Assembly (NCBI GenBank): GCA_963281255.1
Contig: OY725491.1
Location: 4,762,857 to 4,826,856 of the forward strand
DNA: 64,000 bases
Direction of reading: 5' to 3'
Source of the DNA: Aphrocallistes beatrix
Lineage: Eukaryota > Porifera > Hexactinellida > Sceptrulophora > Aphrocallistidae
Each line of letters starts with the position of its first letter. Within the stretch, counting starts at the first letter, position 1. Of the stretch, positions 11,569 to 21,894 are shown one piece after another. Made by a program: the position numbers and the translations under genes. Under the pieces are notes generated by a model. The model was not told the DNA's origin, did no database searches, and worked only from the letters and a program-made list of their open reading frames with translations.

Positions 11569-11987
11569 TTAATAATATATGCAGTATTATGCACTAATTT
11601 CATCTGGTATAGATTCATCTGGTATTGTTTGTTGTGTATAATGTGGAAGAGTTAAACTAAAATTGTTGGTTCTTAGAGCCAAAATAGAAGGAGATCGATA
11701 GTTGAGCATCTTTTTTTTTCTGGGGGCAAGCCTCTCAGACCCTCCTTCCCTTCGCTCCCTACGCTCGCTCTTTGCTTCCCTTTCATAAATCCTGATTCCG
11801 TCTATTTATTAGTACATTTATTTTTACTTTTCAGTTTATTTATAGTTACTTACTAAATCACTAGCGGTCTCCTTTCATAATCTAAAATACCATACCATCG
11901 GAAGAGTAGTAATGTTACTAAATATTTGATTTTTACGCCTTATACTGTTAAGTGTACAGAAAATTATTTATTCATTGCACTTTCTAG
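11569..11987 (+). promoter_or_regulatory. NLR1 5' flank ending in a splice-acceptor-like sequence
   Basis: TTCATTGCACTTTCTAG stands directly before the NLR1 ATG, a pyrimidine tract plus AG typical of a 3' splice site. It implies that the 5' UTR is spliced and the upstream exon lies further left. NLR2 shows the same arrangement. A purine/pyrimidine-rich stretch lies at 11710-11790. No promoter is identifiable. Confidence 0.4.
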
Positions 11988-14900
11988 ATGTCTGCCCTTT
12001 CTCATCTCAAAGATTTCTCAGATGCATTGAGCATACACGACATCCAGCAACTGCATGATTCTCTATCAGTACCAGTTGGTATCTGTGATCGAGACAGTGA
12101 TGCATTACAATTTCTCTCATCTCTGAAAAGATGGAAAGAATTTGATCCATTTATTTTCCATCAATCACTGTTAGCCATCCGACCAGATTTAGTACGCATA
12201 GCGCTTACCATTAGTTGGTTGTGTGTCGATGTTGCTGGAATGCATTCTGATCGACCATTAACAGTAAAAGGCTTTGTCCAACTTTTACAATGTGGAATAT
12301 CAATTGGAAATCTGCACTTAATCCAAGCTAAATACGACTCAGAAGAGAGCGAAGTGAAGTTCGAAAACACAATGAAATTACTACTCAAAAATAATGTCAT
12401 ACAAAAAGATTTGATAGAATTGTCTCTCTTACTTATTGATGTTAAACTTGACGCAATAGCTGAGAAGCTCGATGCTTATAGTAAAGCGTTCCAAAGTATG
12501 TGCGACCATGAATTCACATCCTCATTCAAAAAAGAGGTAGCTCGCTTAGGAAAGCAAATAATAGAATGGAAACGTTACTTGAAGAAATTTCTAGAAACAC
12601 AATTTCGAAATGTGAAGCAAATGTTAGGCAACGATGATGCTGTCAGTCTCGAGAAGGTTTATGTCGATCTCACTATAGTGAAAGGGGAGCCTCGACTCGT
12701 TTCATACGATGACGAGACAACCTATAATGAGATAGCCTATCTCAGAAAGATAGCGAACAAAGAAGTCCAAATAACTCCCATAGACTTCATGGAAGAAATG
12801 AAACCATGCGTCCCGTCTAAACCTGAGATTAAATGTTTCATCGGAAACCCCGGTAGCGGAAAAACATTTCTCTGCAACAGAACGGCGCTGAGATTCGGAA
12901 ATAATGAACTTTCCGAATTCTCATACTCACTGTGCATTCCCTGCCGGGAACAAGAGTGGCACGAGATGGAGTCCTCACGAATCGAGGCAGGTCTCCCCAT
13001 TACCACCGCTTTTATCTGCGAATGGCTTCTCCTCGGTTTACCAGTCGGCCCCAGCTGGACCACAGACCTGGTTAAACACATCACAGAGACAGATGGAGAG
13101 GGACTATTACTCATTATTGACAGTCTAGACGAATTCACAAAAGATGTCCCCTTCGAGAAAACACTTCTCTACTTCCTCCTAAAAAGACAGGTCCTCACAC
13201 GGTCCTTCATCCTACTGACCAGCCGGCCTGGTGCCTGGACAGACATTTCTACTTCGCACCAGTTCCCCAACACCTCCTTCTACCATGTGCTAGGATTCTC
13301 TCCTGCACAGAGGGACATCTACTTCAAAAAACAATTCGATGATGACGCCATACAAAAGCGATGCACCCGTCTCCTCGACAGATACGATGAGATGAAGCAA
13401 CTGTCACTAATCCCAGTCAACGCATCCCTGTTCGCTAACCTCCTGAAAAGTGAAGACGGTGCTCACATCCACACCCTGACAAAGCTGTACTATGAACTGA
13501 CATTGTACCTGATTCGACGACAGCTCACACGAATGCGACTGGAAGAATTGTCGAAAGTGAGCAAATTATCCGAATTGGACAGCAACGTTTTAGAGTGTCT
13601 CCACTCAATCGGGTATATCGCGTATCAGGGCGTGGCCTTTAGGGAGATGATCTCTGACAAAAAGGTACCGTTGCGAGTTGGTAAGGTGTTAAAGTCAAGT
13701 GAGTGCCTGGGTTTAGTGCAAGAATATACAAAAGTGGGTAAAATGGGTATTTTTACGAAGGTGTGGTCATTTGCTCATTTAACAATCCAAGAGTTCATTG
13801 GTGCCATCTGGTTGAAGAGCACCAGTTGGCGTGATCAGTGTTTGTCTGTTCGTTTTATCGTGCATACGAACGACGTTTTCTCACTGTTCCGTATGTTGGT
13901 GAGATTCTTGTGCGGACTCTTATCCAACGAGTCGGTGAATGTGTACTACCTCCTCTATAAACATGTGACTCCTCGCCCTATTCCCACTCACCAACTTCCT
14001 GAGTATATCCAACTAAAATTTGAGGACCTTAATGATTTATTCCGAATCACAGGCTGGAAGGAATTTACTGAAAATTTCCTGCAACTAAGTGCAATCTTGT
14101 CAGAATCTGATTGCGATTCTATTCCTGATTACTTCCAAGTGTCCAGACGTTTTCTTCCTGACTCAGTCTGCTTCTACATTGAAAGTGCAGTGACCCCTAA
14201 CGAATGGATCTGTTTTCTCGAATCTCTCCCACGTTTCGAACACATCCACCTTATCTATGTGGAATCTCGCTACGTCACTCCGGAACAACTCTTTGATTTA
14301 TTCGAGTCTATTAACCCATGCTCTGTGAGTTGTGTAGCACTGAAGTTAGAGTGCGAATCTAACGCCGAAGTACTCGATTATACAAATGCCATCCAACGCA
14401 CTCAGTTAACTAATCACACGAAGCTAAGTTTAGAACTGTATAAGTGCAAATTAACTGATAAGGAAACAATTGAGGTTTTATCCACCCGCTCAGCCAATCA
14501 AATTCTCTCAGGACTGAGTTTAGATGATAATGAATTCTCTCGTGACACTCTCAGTCTCCTAAAAAATCAGATATCGACTTGCCATAACTTAAAGTATAGG
14601 TACATTAATTCCTCTGAGCATAAAGTTATATTTTCAGGTCTCTCCTCTGCCACACACATCAATGGGGTGCACCTTTTTCGAATTCCAACAAAATTTCACA
14701 AACAACTGTACTCTCTGCTACCTTCACTCTCTAACCTCAGAGAAATAACATGGAATGCAGATAACCCCAACTCAATACTACCTTACATAAGCCACCTCTC
14801 TACTCTCTCCTACCTGCATATGGAAGGCAAACAACATACTCCTGACATAAGCCTCTCAGACAGTCTGCTACAGCTGCTAGACTCAAACAAAAGCTCAATC

Positions 14901-15344
14901 AGAGTATTGACATTAGTTGACCTCGAGAACATTGGATTCAACCGTTTCGATGGATTTCTCAGTTGTTTGAAGTCCTGTACTAATTTAGTGAAGTTGGAAC
15001 TAGCATCTGCTCGCATAAATTGTGATGACGTCACTCTCTGGTATTCGACAGTTCACAGTCTCACCTCTTTGCTACATATGCGACTTCATTATGTCTCTAT
15101 TTCCGATTCAGAAATGTTGAGTCTATGCAAAGGTCTCCTCTTCCATCCTACCATCAAACGTTTGCTAATATCTGGATGTGGACTGAGTTCCGATTCTTGG
15201 CCTCCTCTCACAAATCTTATTCCTACTCTGAAACAGCTGAAGTTTCTCGAGCTGGATGAACTCGCCGAACCAAAACCTGAACATATGGAACTCCTAAAGT
15301 TAACAGCTGATCAGTATAGTATAGAGCATGACCTCGATTATTAG
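11988..15344 (+). CDS. NLR-type immune receptor, tandem DED-like + NACHT + LRR (NLR1)
   Basis: 1118 aa on one exon. Residues about 5-75 and 93-170 each have the helical spacing of a death-effector-like domain, with FLSSLKRW...LLAIRPDLV in the first and LLKNNVIQKDL...LLLIDVKLD in the second. A linker (LTIVKGEPRL, ETTYNEIAYLRKIA) leads to the NACHT ATPase: Walker A GNPGSGKT at 286-293, Walker B LLLIIDSLDEF with D378, D381 and E382, then sensor-like LLTSRPGAW. Winged-helix and helical regions follow, and leucine-rich repeats run from about 760 to 1110 (LREITWN, LVKLELA, LKFLELDEL). NLRs sense danger or microbial signals in the cytosol and oligomerise through NACHT to expose their death-fold domains (family knowledge). 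The ATG is the first in frame and sits behind an acceptor. A paralog lies at 42486-45959. NACHT is certain; DED assignment is from pattern only and could be another death-fold type. Confidence 0.9.
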   Translation: MSALSHLKDFSDALSIHDIQQLHDSLSVPVGICDRDSDALQFLSSLKRWKEFDPFIFHQSLLAIRPDLVRIALTISWLCVDVAGMHSDRPLTVKGFVQLLQCGISIGNLHLIQAKYDSEESEVKFENTMKLLLKNNVIQKDLIELSLLLIDVKLDAIAEKLDAYSKAFQSMCDHEFTSSFKKEVARLGKQIIEWKRYLKKFLETQFRNVKQMLGNDDAVSLEKVYVDLTIVKGEPRLVSYDDETTYNEIAYLRKIANKEVQITPIDFMEEMKPCVPSKPEIKCFIGNPGSGKTFLCNRTALRFGNNELSEFSYSLCIPCREQEWHEMESSRIEAGLPITTAFICEWLLLGLPVGPSWTTDLVKHITETDGEGLLLIIDSLDEFTKDVPFEKTLLYFLLKRQVLTRSFILLTSRPGAWTDISTSHQFPNTSFYHVLGFSPAQRDIYFKKQFDDDAIQKRCTRLLDRYDEMKQLSLIPVNASLFANLLKSEDGAHIHTLTKLYYELTLYLIRRQLTRMRLEELSKVSKLSELDSNVLECLHSIGYIAYQGVAFREMISDKKVPLRVGKVLKSSECLGLVQEYTKVGKMGIFTKVWSFAHLTIQEFIGAIWLKSTSWRDQCLSVRFIVHTNDVFSLFRMLVRFLCGLLSNESVNVYYLLYKHVTPRPIPTHQLPEYIQLKFEDLNDLFRITGWKEFTENFLQLSAILSESDCDSIPDYFQVSRRFLPDSVCFYIESAVTPNEWICFLESLPRFEHIHLIYVESRYVTPEQLFDLFESINPCSVSCVALKLECESNAEVLDYTNAIQRTQLTNHTKLSLELYKCKLTDKETIEVLSTRSANQILSGLSLDDNEFSRDTLSLLKNQISTCHNLKYRYINSSEHKVIFSGLSSATHINGVHLFRIPTKFHKQLYSLLPSLSNLREITWNADNPNSILPYISHLSTLSYLHMEGKQHTPDISLSDSLLQLLDSNKSSIRVLTLVDLENIGFNRFDGFLSCLKSCTNLVKLELASARINCDDVTLWYSTVHSLTSLLHMRLHYVSISDSEMLSLCKGLLFHPTIKRLLISGCGLSSDSWPPLTNLIPTLKQLKFLELDELAEPKPEHMELLKLTADQYSIEHDLDY

Positions 15345-15917
15345 GTAATAATAAGTTTAATTTAGGATTTGTATCTACATTCATTTTATACATATTATGA
15401 ATTTACAACTTCAGTAGATATATAAATACCCGTCTATCTATGGTATTTATCAGATACGAATATTATTCCTTGGAGCCTGTTTGCTAAACTATTTACACAT
15501 TACGCTTAAACTAATTAAATGCTTTGTTTTGCTAAGTATTACAACTCTGTAAAATCCTTGATTAAATATTTAGTTTCCGATAAGCTTTTATTTAGTTTCC
15601 GATTAAGTTTTCTAAACTTGTTATTTAATTTTATGCAAATTGATCAATTTTACTTTTTAACTGAAAAAAGTAAAGTTTACACACTTTCAATCATGCTGTA
15701 AATTTTTTTGTTCCACTTTTATGGCATGAAAGGATCAAGGTCATCCTTTCTTGATGTTGCGTATATTTTTAGTACTTAAGAATTAAATTAAATAATTCTT
15801 TACCCTTACAAAATATCTCACCATCAATTAAAAGCATATCTCTGATGGCACTTGCTCTTTTCCTCCTTGAAGTTGATTCAGCTAACAGCTTAGTGAGGCA
15901 AATAGTGTTTCGAGATG
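15345..15917. other. NLR1 3' flank, no gene seen
   Basis: AT-rich 3' UTR and intergenic DNA. A GTTTCCGAT motif repeats at 15570-15605. No ORF is credible. Confidence 0.5.
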
Positions 15918-15925
15918 GTTTAAAT

Positions 15926-16325
15926 TAGAGATGCACCAGATATCCTGTTCATATCCTGTATCCTGCTTTTTGTCACATACTGGCTGTCCAGTCCGCCGGA
16001 TAGTACTATTCATTGACAAAATGCATAAATTGATTTATTACCCTAACAGATTCAAAATACCTAGACTAGATCACTGGACAACACGAGACATACTATAACA
16101 ATACTACCACAATATTTTTAGATCTAATAATTGTAGAAGTTTTCTGAATAAACAGAAGACGTTCACCATTCTCTGGTAACAATTTATTACGCTGTACATA
16201 CTTACGTACTAATAATTCCTCCCCGAAGGGGTATGTATTATCCGAGTTCTACTGTAATAAGTGTTGTGTATAATAATTAATAATATCCGGTCGGATAGGG
16301 AATTTCCCTATCCGGTGCACCTCTA
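15926..16325. mobile_element. hAT-type MITE with exact 8-bp target duplication and a nested MITE end
   Basis: 400 bp. Ends TAGAGATGCACC and GGTGCACCTCTA are inverted; GTTTAAAT flanks both sides (15918-15925, 16326-16333). Inside, 16180-16253 is the right end of a CAGT MITE related to 6053-6206, showing a later insertion. Confidence 0.85.
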
Positions 16326-16333
16326 GTTTAAAT

Positions 16334-16947
16334 CACCTCACTTCAATTTCTTGAGACTGTTTTTTTTCAGATTGTATTGCAACTTACCATGGTATCTCTC
16401 AACCATCTGTATAATGGTGCATCGTTATTGTATCGGATTCACTGGCTTATTTTACTGCAAAGGAATATATTTCAAACCAAGGAGGGCAAATACATGAAAC
16501 TGTTGAATATGAATTATTTCCCGAATTCTGAACATTTTATATTTGTAAAATATTTTATACTTATTTATGCATCCAAGTGAACACGGTAGCTGAGTTCTTA
16601 ATAGCCATGGCCTACTCAATAATTTCCTTAGAATAGCATATGACACGATTGTAACAGCTATGCGACCTCGTTATTGCTTACTTAATATTAATACTTGTCA
16701 ACCTCAATGCTCTGTTTCGTATTTCAGTGAGGTTATTTTCTTTTTTTCTCTATTCTCTAGATATCTACTGCATACACCTCAATACTCTCTCACACATTTC
16801 TATTACCCCATTCTATTAGAACTTTATTTCTATAACTTTGTTGCTTTTGTTGTTATTTACATTTGAATCTAATTTTGTCATGAGGTTCTACTGTATATTG
16901 TCAAGTTATTTTTAATTCATTAGCATTTGGAACATTTCTGTTTAGTA
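16334..16947. other. Intergenic, no gene seen
   Basis: AT-rich. Small open frames of about 65 codons show no domain and no codon pattern. Confidence 0.45.
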
Positions 16948-16955
16948 ATTAAGAT

Positions 16956-17693
16956 GGAAACGCTGCATTAGTTCGAATATCACAGTAGCCGTTAGTTCGA
17001 ATTTTGCATGTAGTCGTTAGTTCGGATCGAATTTGGGCATGTTGTCGTTAGTTCGAATTGGAATTTGGGCATGTCATTTGTTCGAATCGCAATTCGGAAT
17101 TAACGTAAATTGAAGAAGAATATTAGTTCGAATACTACTGTCATTAGCTTGAATAGATTTTCAATGTAGCACTGCCATTGAGTGGCATTTGGAAATGATA
17201 TATTTAAAAAAACCTGGGGGAAAAGCAGCATTTTATTTAGAGAATAATAGAAAATTGAGGATGAAAAAGGCATTTCTAAATGAAGGGGGTAGTTGAATGC
17301 CTTTATGGAGAGTTATTTATAAGAACTGAGGGAAAAGCAGCATTTTCTGCTGAGAATATGAGAAATTGAGGAAACTATTAAAAATTGTATTATAGATGAA
17401 ATTCGTACCTCAAAAGTACGTTGTCAACTTCGGTGTTAGCAACAAATTAATGTTGGTCATAGTATATTCGAACTAATGACAGCACATTGAAAATCAATTC
17501 AAACTACTGACATTATTTTGAAATTCAATTCGGACTAAAGGCTACATCACAAAATTCGATTCGAACTGACAGCTACATTACTAAATTCTAATTCGAACTA
17601 ACGACTACATGCCCAAATTCGATTCGAACTAACGATTACATGCAAAATTCGAACTAACGACTACTGTGAAATTCGAACTAATGCACGCGCCTC
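16956..17693. mobile_element. 738-bp inverted-repeat element with 8-bp target duplication
   Basis: ATTAAGAT lies at both borders (16948-16955, 17694-17701). Inverted arms share TGCATTAGTTCGAAT, and each arm repeats a CGTTAGTTCGAATT motif three to four times, spaced by GGGCATG. The repeated subterminal motif looks like an array of transposase binding sites. No coding. Confidence 0.75.
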
Positions 17694-17734
17694 ATTAAGA
17701 TTCCTGTTCATAAGATACTAATTAAATTTGTTTA

Positions 17735-17765
17735 CAAGCGCGCTTCGCTTTTTCTGCTGCTCGGT
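17735..17765 (-). mobile_element. Helitron-like tail fragment
   Basis: CAAGCGCGCTTCGCTT with the usual T-side border, then divergence. Only about 30 bp remain. Confidence 0.5.
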
Positions 17766-17870
17766 TTATTATAAACACACATCCACCTCAGTACCTAATG
17801 GAACCAAACAGCAATACAGAACATCTCGTGTATGATATTGAAAGTTTTGGGACAATCCTAACCCTAGCAG

Positions 17871-19069
17871 CTACAGCTCGATTGTATCAATGGCCTGCAG
17901 TATCTGCTTGTTGTTTGGAATCTCTGCCACATCTTCCTCTGGCTTAATGATCTCGATAGGTGGAATTGCCTGGACAGAAGCTTCATTCAGCTGGTCATTC
18001 AATTCAGTCACCACCACGTCAAACAGTTCTTCTGGCTCCATAACGGGGGGAAATATGTCTATCTGTTCCTCCTCAGCCGAGAGCAGAGTATCTACCTCCA
18101 TCCCCTGCTAGGGCTGCCTGCTGTGGCTCAATTATCTCCCCGGCTTCAGAGAACCCGCAGTGGGCGAAGCACTTCATGATGGTTGCTGGCTTGAGGTCGC
18201 GCCAAGCTTGGAAGAGCCACACAATCACCCTTGAAATATTGATTTCCTTGTACGGGTACATTCTTTCCCCACCTTCATGCGTGAGAGTGCTGAGAATGAT
18301 GTTATGCAGCTGCTTCCGATAGAGAAGCTTTACAGTCTGGATGATACCAGCATCACATGGCTGAGTGCAATAAGTTGTGTTCTTGGGGAAGAACACAACC
18401 TTGACGGCCCTGAGTTGCATTAGTTCGACACTGTTGTGAACAGTTGCGTTGTCTTTTCTGGGATTTATAGGAAATCGCCATGTTGTCAAGATCCGCACCA
18501 CGAAGACACCTCGGCCTGACAGACTTGCCTATGATGAGGGAGGGGTTTCACTTTTTCGCCCATTCAAGAGCAGCATATGAGTAGGGTGATTCGCTCCTTC
18601 TGAGCCTTACCGCCATGACAGGAATCACCGGGCATTACCAGCGAAAGTGATGTGGACTGTTTGTAGTAAAGACCAGTTTCATCACAATTAAAAACATCTT
18701 TCTGGTTGTAACCTTCGATCAGTTCTGGGATCTGTTTCATCCAGTTTGTCACTACTACCTTGTTGACCGATGCCGCCTCGCCACTGAGTTGCCTTCCGCG
18801 AATCCCATGGCGTCTCTTCACACGATCAAGCCAACCTTCAGAGGCAGAGAACCCTTGGATGTTGCGGTTCTCAGCCTCGCGCAGAGCAAGAGTGCGCAGC
18901 ATTGGGCCTATTACCGGGATTCCATGCTCTTTGGCTCTCTCAAGAAAAAGCACGCATGCATTCTCGATCTCACAGTACTTTGGCGTTATGTCTACAAGTT
19001 TTCTCTTCTTGAGGTTGTTCGGAATGTTTCCCTGAACGTCCTTGAGATTCTCGATCTTGTCACGCTGAT
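17871..19069 (-). pseudogene. pogo/Tigger transposase, catalytic part (broken)
   Basis: Minus-strand coding for most of a CENP-B/pogo-type transposase: the second helix-turn-helix region (FSASEGWLDRVKRRHGIRG), first catalytic Asp in NCDETGLYYK, then after a frame change a KDNATVH block (second Asp) and QPCDAGII (third Asp), giving the DDD pattern of this family. A further frame change near 18100 leads to an acidic tail ending at 17871. The N-terminal part lies at 21267-21409, beyond an inserted 2.2 kb element. Frameshifts near 18500-18560 and 18100 plus the insertion make it dead. Such enzymes cut and paste at TA sites, so an intact relative could mobilise the CAGT MITEs in this window (inference). 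Confidence 0.85.
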
Positions 19070-19693
19070 CATGGCTTACTATATATACGGCTAGCTAAGC
19101 AAAGAATTGCCAAAATAATTTCCAGGCCATTGATTATATTCTGTTTGATCATGAATAATTGCAGATATCATTACAAATTCAAGTGTAAATAGGTTTTCAC
19201 ATACGACGGAAACATCTAGAATATTTTTGAGAATGATTTCTCACTAAATTTAACCACTATGACGCAGCAAAAAATAAGATCCATATATGGTAATTGTACT
19301 AATTTTAGATGCATTTAACTCAATTTTTCCTGCGATTTAACAAGAAAATGTATCTCTATTAACATTCTACTTAATATAAGCTAGTAAATACTCATAAAAA
19401 TCGTTTTATGATCACACAACATCGTTATGACTTAGCTCTATATTTTGTTGATATCAAACCACAAGTTTAAGAATTTGATGAATGAATAAATAGATAAAAT
19501 TCTTTTTACAATCATAATACACTTCTAAACCTATATTCTACGTTTTACTATAATATATTATCCGTACAACCCCATGACTAACCTAGTTAAAGGTTCTCAC
19601 AACTTATGTTATAAATTTAGGGTTAATATATAGCTTATCTTATGCAGAATTTACTATTTAGCATTCAATTCTCAATTAGAAATCACATTATTG

Positions 19694-20569
19694 ATGCCTA
19701 ATAAATGTTCTATTGTTGGTTGCAACTCTGGCTATAAGGATGGACCTAATAACCCTTGCTACAAGTTTCTTCAGGACAAAGAATTGTCTGGTAAATGGTT
19801 GCGTTTTCTCAACAGACCCGCAGACTTTGTTATAACTAAAAATTCTTTCATTTGCTCGCTTCATTTTGATGATAAATTCCTGAAACTTACTCCCCAGAAT
19901 TTCACAAGATTGAATTACAATATCAAACCAATTCCTACTATCCATCCACCTTCAACTCCTCTTAGTCAGGCTATTATTCCTACTAATTCACGTCCACCAC
20001 CGAAAGTCCGCGCCTTACAACCAGATCGAATTTCCATCTACGAGGAAAAGTACAGAATTCAAAAATTTCAGGATGTTGTTGATTTCCTCGAAAAATCTCC
20101 TGAGTTTGCCAGTTTTAAAGTACACATAGAAGACAGTTTCGTAACTGCTTACCATCTTGTTATTAGCTCTGGGCTTGCTAGTATAAAGGAATGTATTACT
20201 ATCTACACAGACTTCCAAGTTAAACTAAGTTTTGAAAATTCACAGATTCCTCTTCCTAGTTATATCCAAAATTCTACTGACCACAAGCTAACACATTTAG
20301 ATGCTCTTGAGAATTTACCAAGTTATTGTCGGAATTTTAACTCAAAGTATGATGTCGATGTTATAAAGGAACCAATTCAACTTTGTTATTTCAGTCCTCG
20401 CGGCAGACCGAAGTACTCATCACAGGTTCTGCGTTTCTCTCTAATGCTTAGATATACTTCTAATTCCGCTTATAGTTTACATCTCAGGGTATATATCTTT
20501 GAAGCTATCAGAACATACCCACTGTCCTGTCTGTTTGAGCTCCTTGAACAACAATCTTATTTCGTCTGA
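19694..20569 (+). CDS. THAP-domain protein, N-terminal part of a P-like transposase
   Basis: 291 aa from the ATG at 19694. The first 85 residues form a THAP zinc finger: CSIVGC near the start, WLRF, then FICSLHF as the C..H pair, closing with PIPTI in place of the usual AVPTIF. THAP domains bind transposon ends. Further on, YSSQVLRFSLMLRYTSNSAY matches the wording of the helical segment before the catalytic core of P transposases. The frame stops at 20569 before any DDE core. In P elements such truncated THAP proteins can act as repressors (established for KP in Drosophila); that role here is inference. Confidence 0.8.
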   Translation: MPNKCSIVGCNSGYKDGPNNPCYKFLQDKELSGKWLRFLNRPADFVITKNSFICSLHFDDKFLKLTPQNFTRLNYNIKPIPTIHPPSTPLSQAIIPTNSRPPPKVRALQPDRISIYEEKYRIQKFQDVVDFLEKSPEFASFKVHIEDSFVTAYHLVISSGLASIKECITIYTDFQVKLSFENSQIPLPSYIQNSTDHKLTHLDALENLPSYCRNFNSKYDVDVIKEPIQLCYFSPRGRPKYSSQVLRFSLMLRYTSNSAYSLHLRVYIFEAIRTYPLSCLFELLEQQSYFV

Positions 20570-20597
20570 GTATGTTAGCAACTTAAACTAAGGTGGT

Positions 20598-20909
20598 TTG
20601 ACTCTACCCTGTACTTCATTACAACACTATGTATTGAGTGCATTTTGTTTGCTTGAAGTTTCGGAAAAAGAAATTAGAAATTCCAGATTTCCTTGGAAAT
20701 CTCTAGCACAGACACTACTCAGTATAGCAACAGTTGAGTGGGATTCTAGCTTTGCTTGTGTAGATCACTCAGAAAAGTCAAAAGAATCAGTTAACAAAAG
20801 CGTTTCCAACATCTACTTTAATAACTTAAGGAAACAGGTCTGTGAAACTCGGCGTAAGGACCAAGTTACTGCTTTCAAATCAAACAAACGACGTAAATGT
20901 CAAACCTAA
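20598..20909 (+). pseudogene. Possible C-terminal remnant of the THAP transposase
   Basis: A second open frame of about 100 codons between the THAP ORF and the right arm, lysine-rich at its end (KSNKRRKCQT), in another frame from the THAP ORF. By position it could be the transposase C terminus left after an internal deletion. No domain recognised. Confidence 0.4.
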
Positions 20910-21266
20910 GTGTGTTACAACAGTATATTATATAATTAGTATCTTCAGTTTAATTCTTTTCATGTATCACTCCTCATATCTATAAACGATGCTCCTACTC
21001 ACTCCTATATTTGTTCTTAGTGCTATATACTGTATTAATACATTACCATATATGGATCTTATTTTTTGCTGCGTCATAGTGGTTAAATTTAGTGAGAAAT
21101 CATTCTCAAAAATATTCTAGATGTTTCCGTCGTATGTGAAAACCTATTTACACTTGAATTTGTAATGATATCTGCAATTATTCATGATCAAACAGAATAT
21201 AATCAATGGCCTGGAAATTTTTTTGGCAATTCTTTGCTTAGCTAGCCGTATATATAGTAAGCCATG

Positions 21267-21576
21267 CGCTGATCTCTAAGAATTCTTCCGACCTGACCCT
21301 TACTACTTCCAACCTGCAAGGCGATCTGCCTCTCGGATCTGCCTGCCTTGCTTAGTTCAATGACCTCAGCACGTGTCTCTATCGGGAGTGGGTGCCGCTT
21401 AGCGGCCATTATAGAGAAATACTAAGTTTTCAAGCACAAAATGTATGTTACTTGACGGAACAAAATCTCTGGCGGGGGACCCCGATAAGCGAATGACGCC
21501 CCAATACGCGGGGTTCACTTTTAGTGAAAAAAAAACAAATTCCCATCCTACCGCCCCGATACGCGGGGTTCTACTG
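21267..21576 (-). pseudogene. pogo/Tigger transposase N terminus and 5' inverted end
   Basis: ATG at 21409 (minus) opens MAAKRHPLPIETRAEVIEL and an HTH of the pogo type (ERQIALQVGSSKGQVGRIL), running into the P-like element at 21266 and continuing in frame at 19069. Upstream on this strand are two GATACGCGGGGTT-type motifs, and CAGTAGAACCCCGCG ends at 21576 with TA outside, the element's 5' terminus. No left terminus is recognisable near 17770-17870. Confidence 0.8.
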
Positions 21577-21664
21577 TATTGAGTAACTTCAGGCGCCCGC
21601 AGGGCGACTCTGCGGATACGAAGTGTCCGCAAGCCGCGCAGCGCAAGCAAGCGAAGCGCGCTTG
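21577..21664 (+). mobile_element. Helitron-like family B tail fragment
   Basis: TTGAGTAACTTCAGGCGCC, then the GC-rich tail ending GCGCGCTTG before T. The B body is absent; the fragment abuts the pogo terminus TA. Confidence 0.7.
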
Positions 21665-21894
21665 TTATGTATTAAGAACAAAGCAGTGTCGCACAGCACT
21701 TCTGTTTTTAAGAACCTACCATAATACACAGACTTGAATAGTTTATTTATAGATGTTATTATATGAGCCTCAATGTTTTTATATTTAGTAGTTAATTCTT
21801 CGAATCGATTAACTATTCTAATTGTACTGTCTTCTGTACAACAACAAATACTCTAGTATCATATTCCATTACAGTTGAGCTCTAGAAATTCAGG

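Larger units (their letters stand above)
19070..21266 (+). mobile_element. P-like THAP transposon with 221-bp inverted repeats and 7-bp target duplication
   Basis: 2197 bp. The left arm 19070-19290 and the right arm 21046-21266 are near-perfect inverted copies of about 221 bp, with outer ends CATGGCTTACTATATATACG. The borders carry CGCTGAT on both sides (19063-19069, 21267-21273), and removing the element joins the two halves of the pogo transposase in frame. A THAP-domain ORF lies between the arms. P-superfamily elements use THAP transposases and make 7-8 bp duplications (family knowledge). The internal DDE/RNase H part appears to be missing, so this copy is probably non-autonomous. Confidence 0.85.

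Noticed and set aside
21399-21650. Minus-strand 83-codon frame over pogo end and Helitron-like tail
   Set aside because: Crosses two transposon termini; composition comes from the GC-rich tail. Similar frames at other tails were dropped for the same reason.
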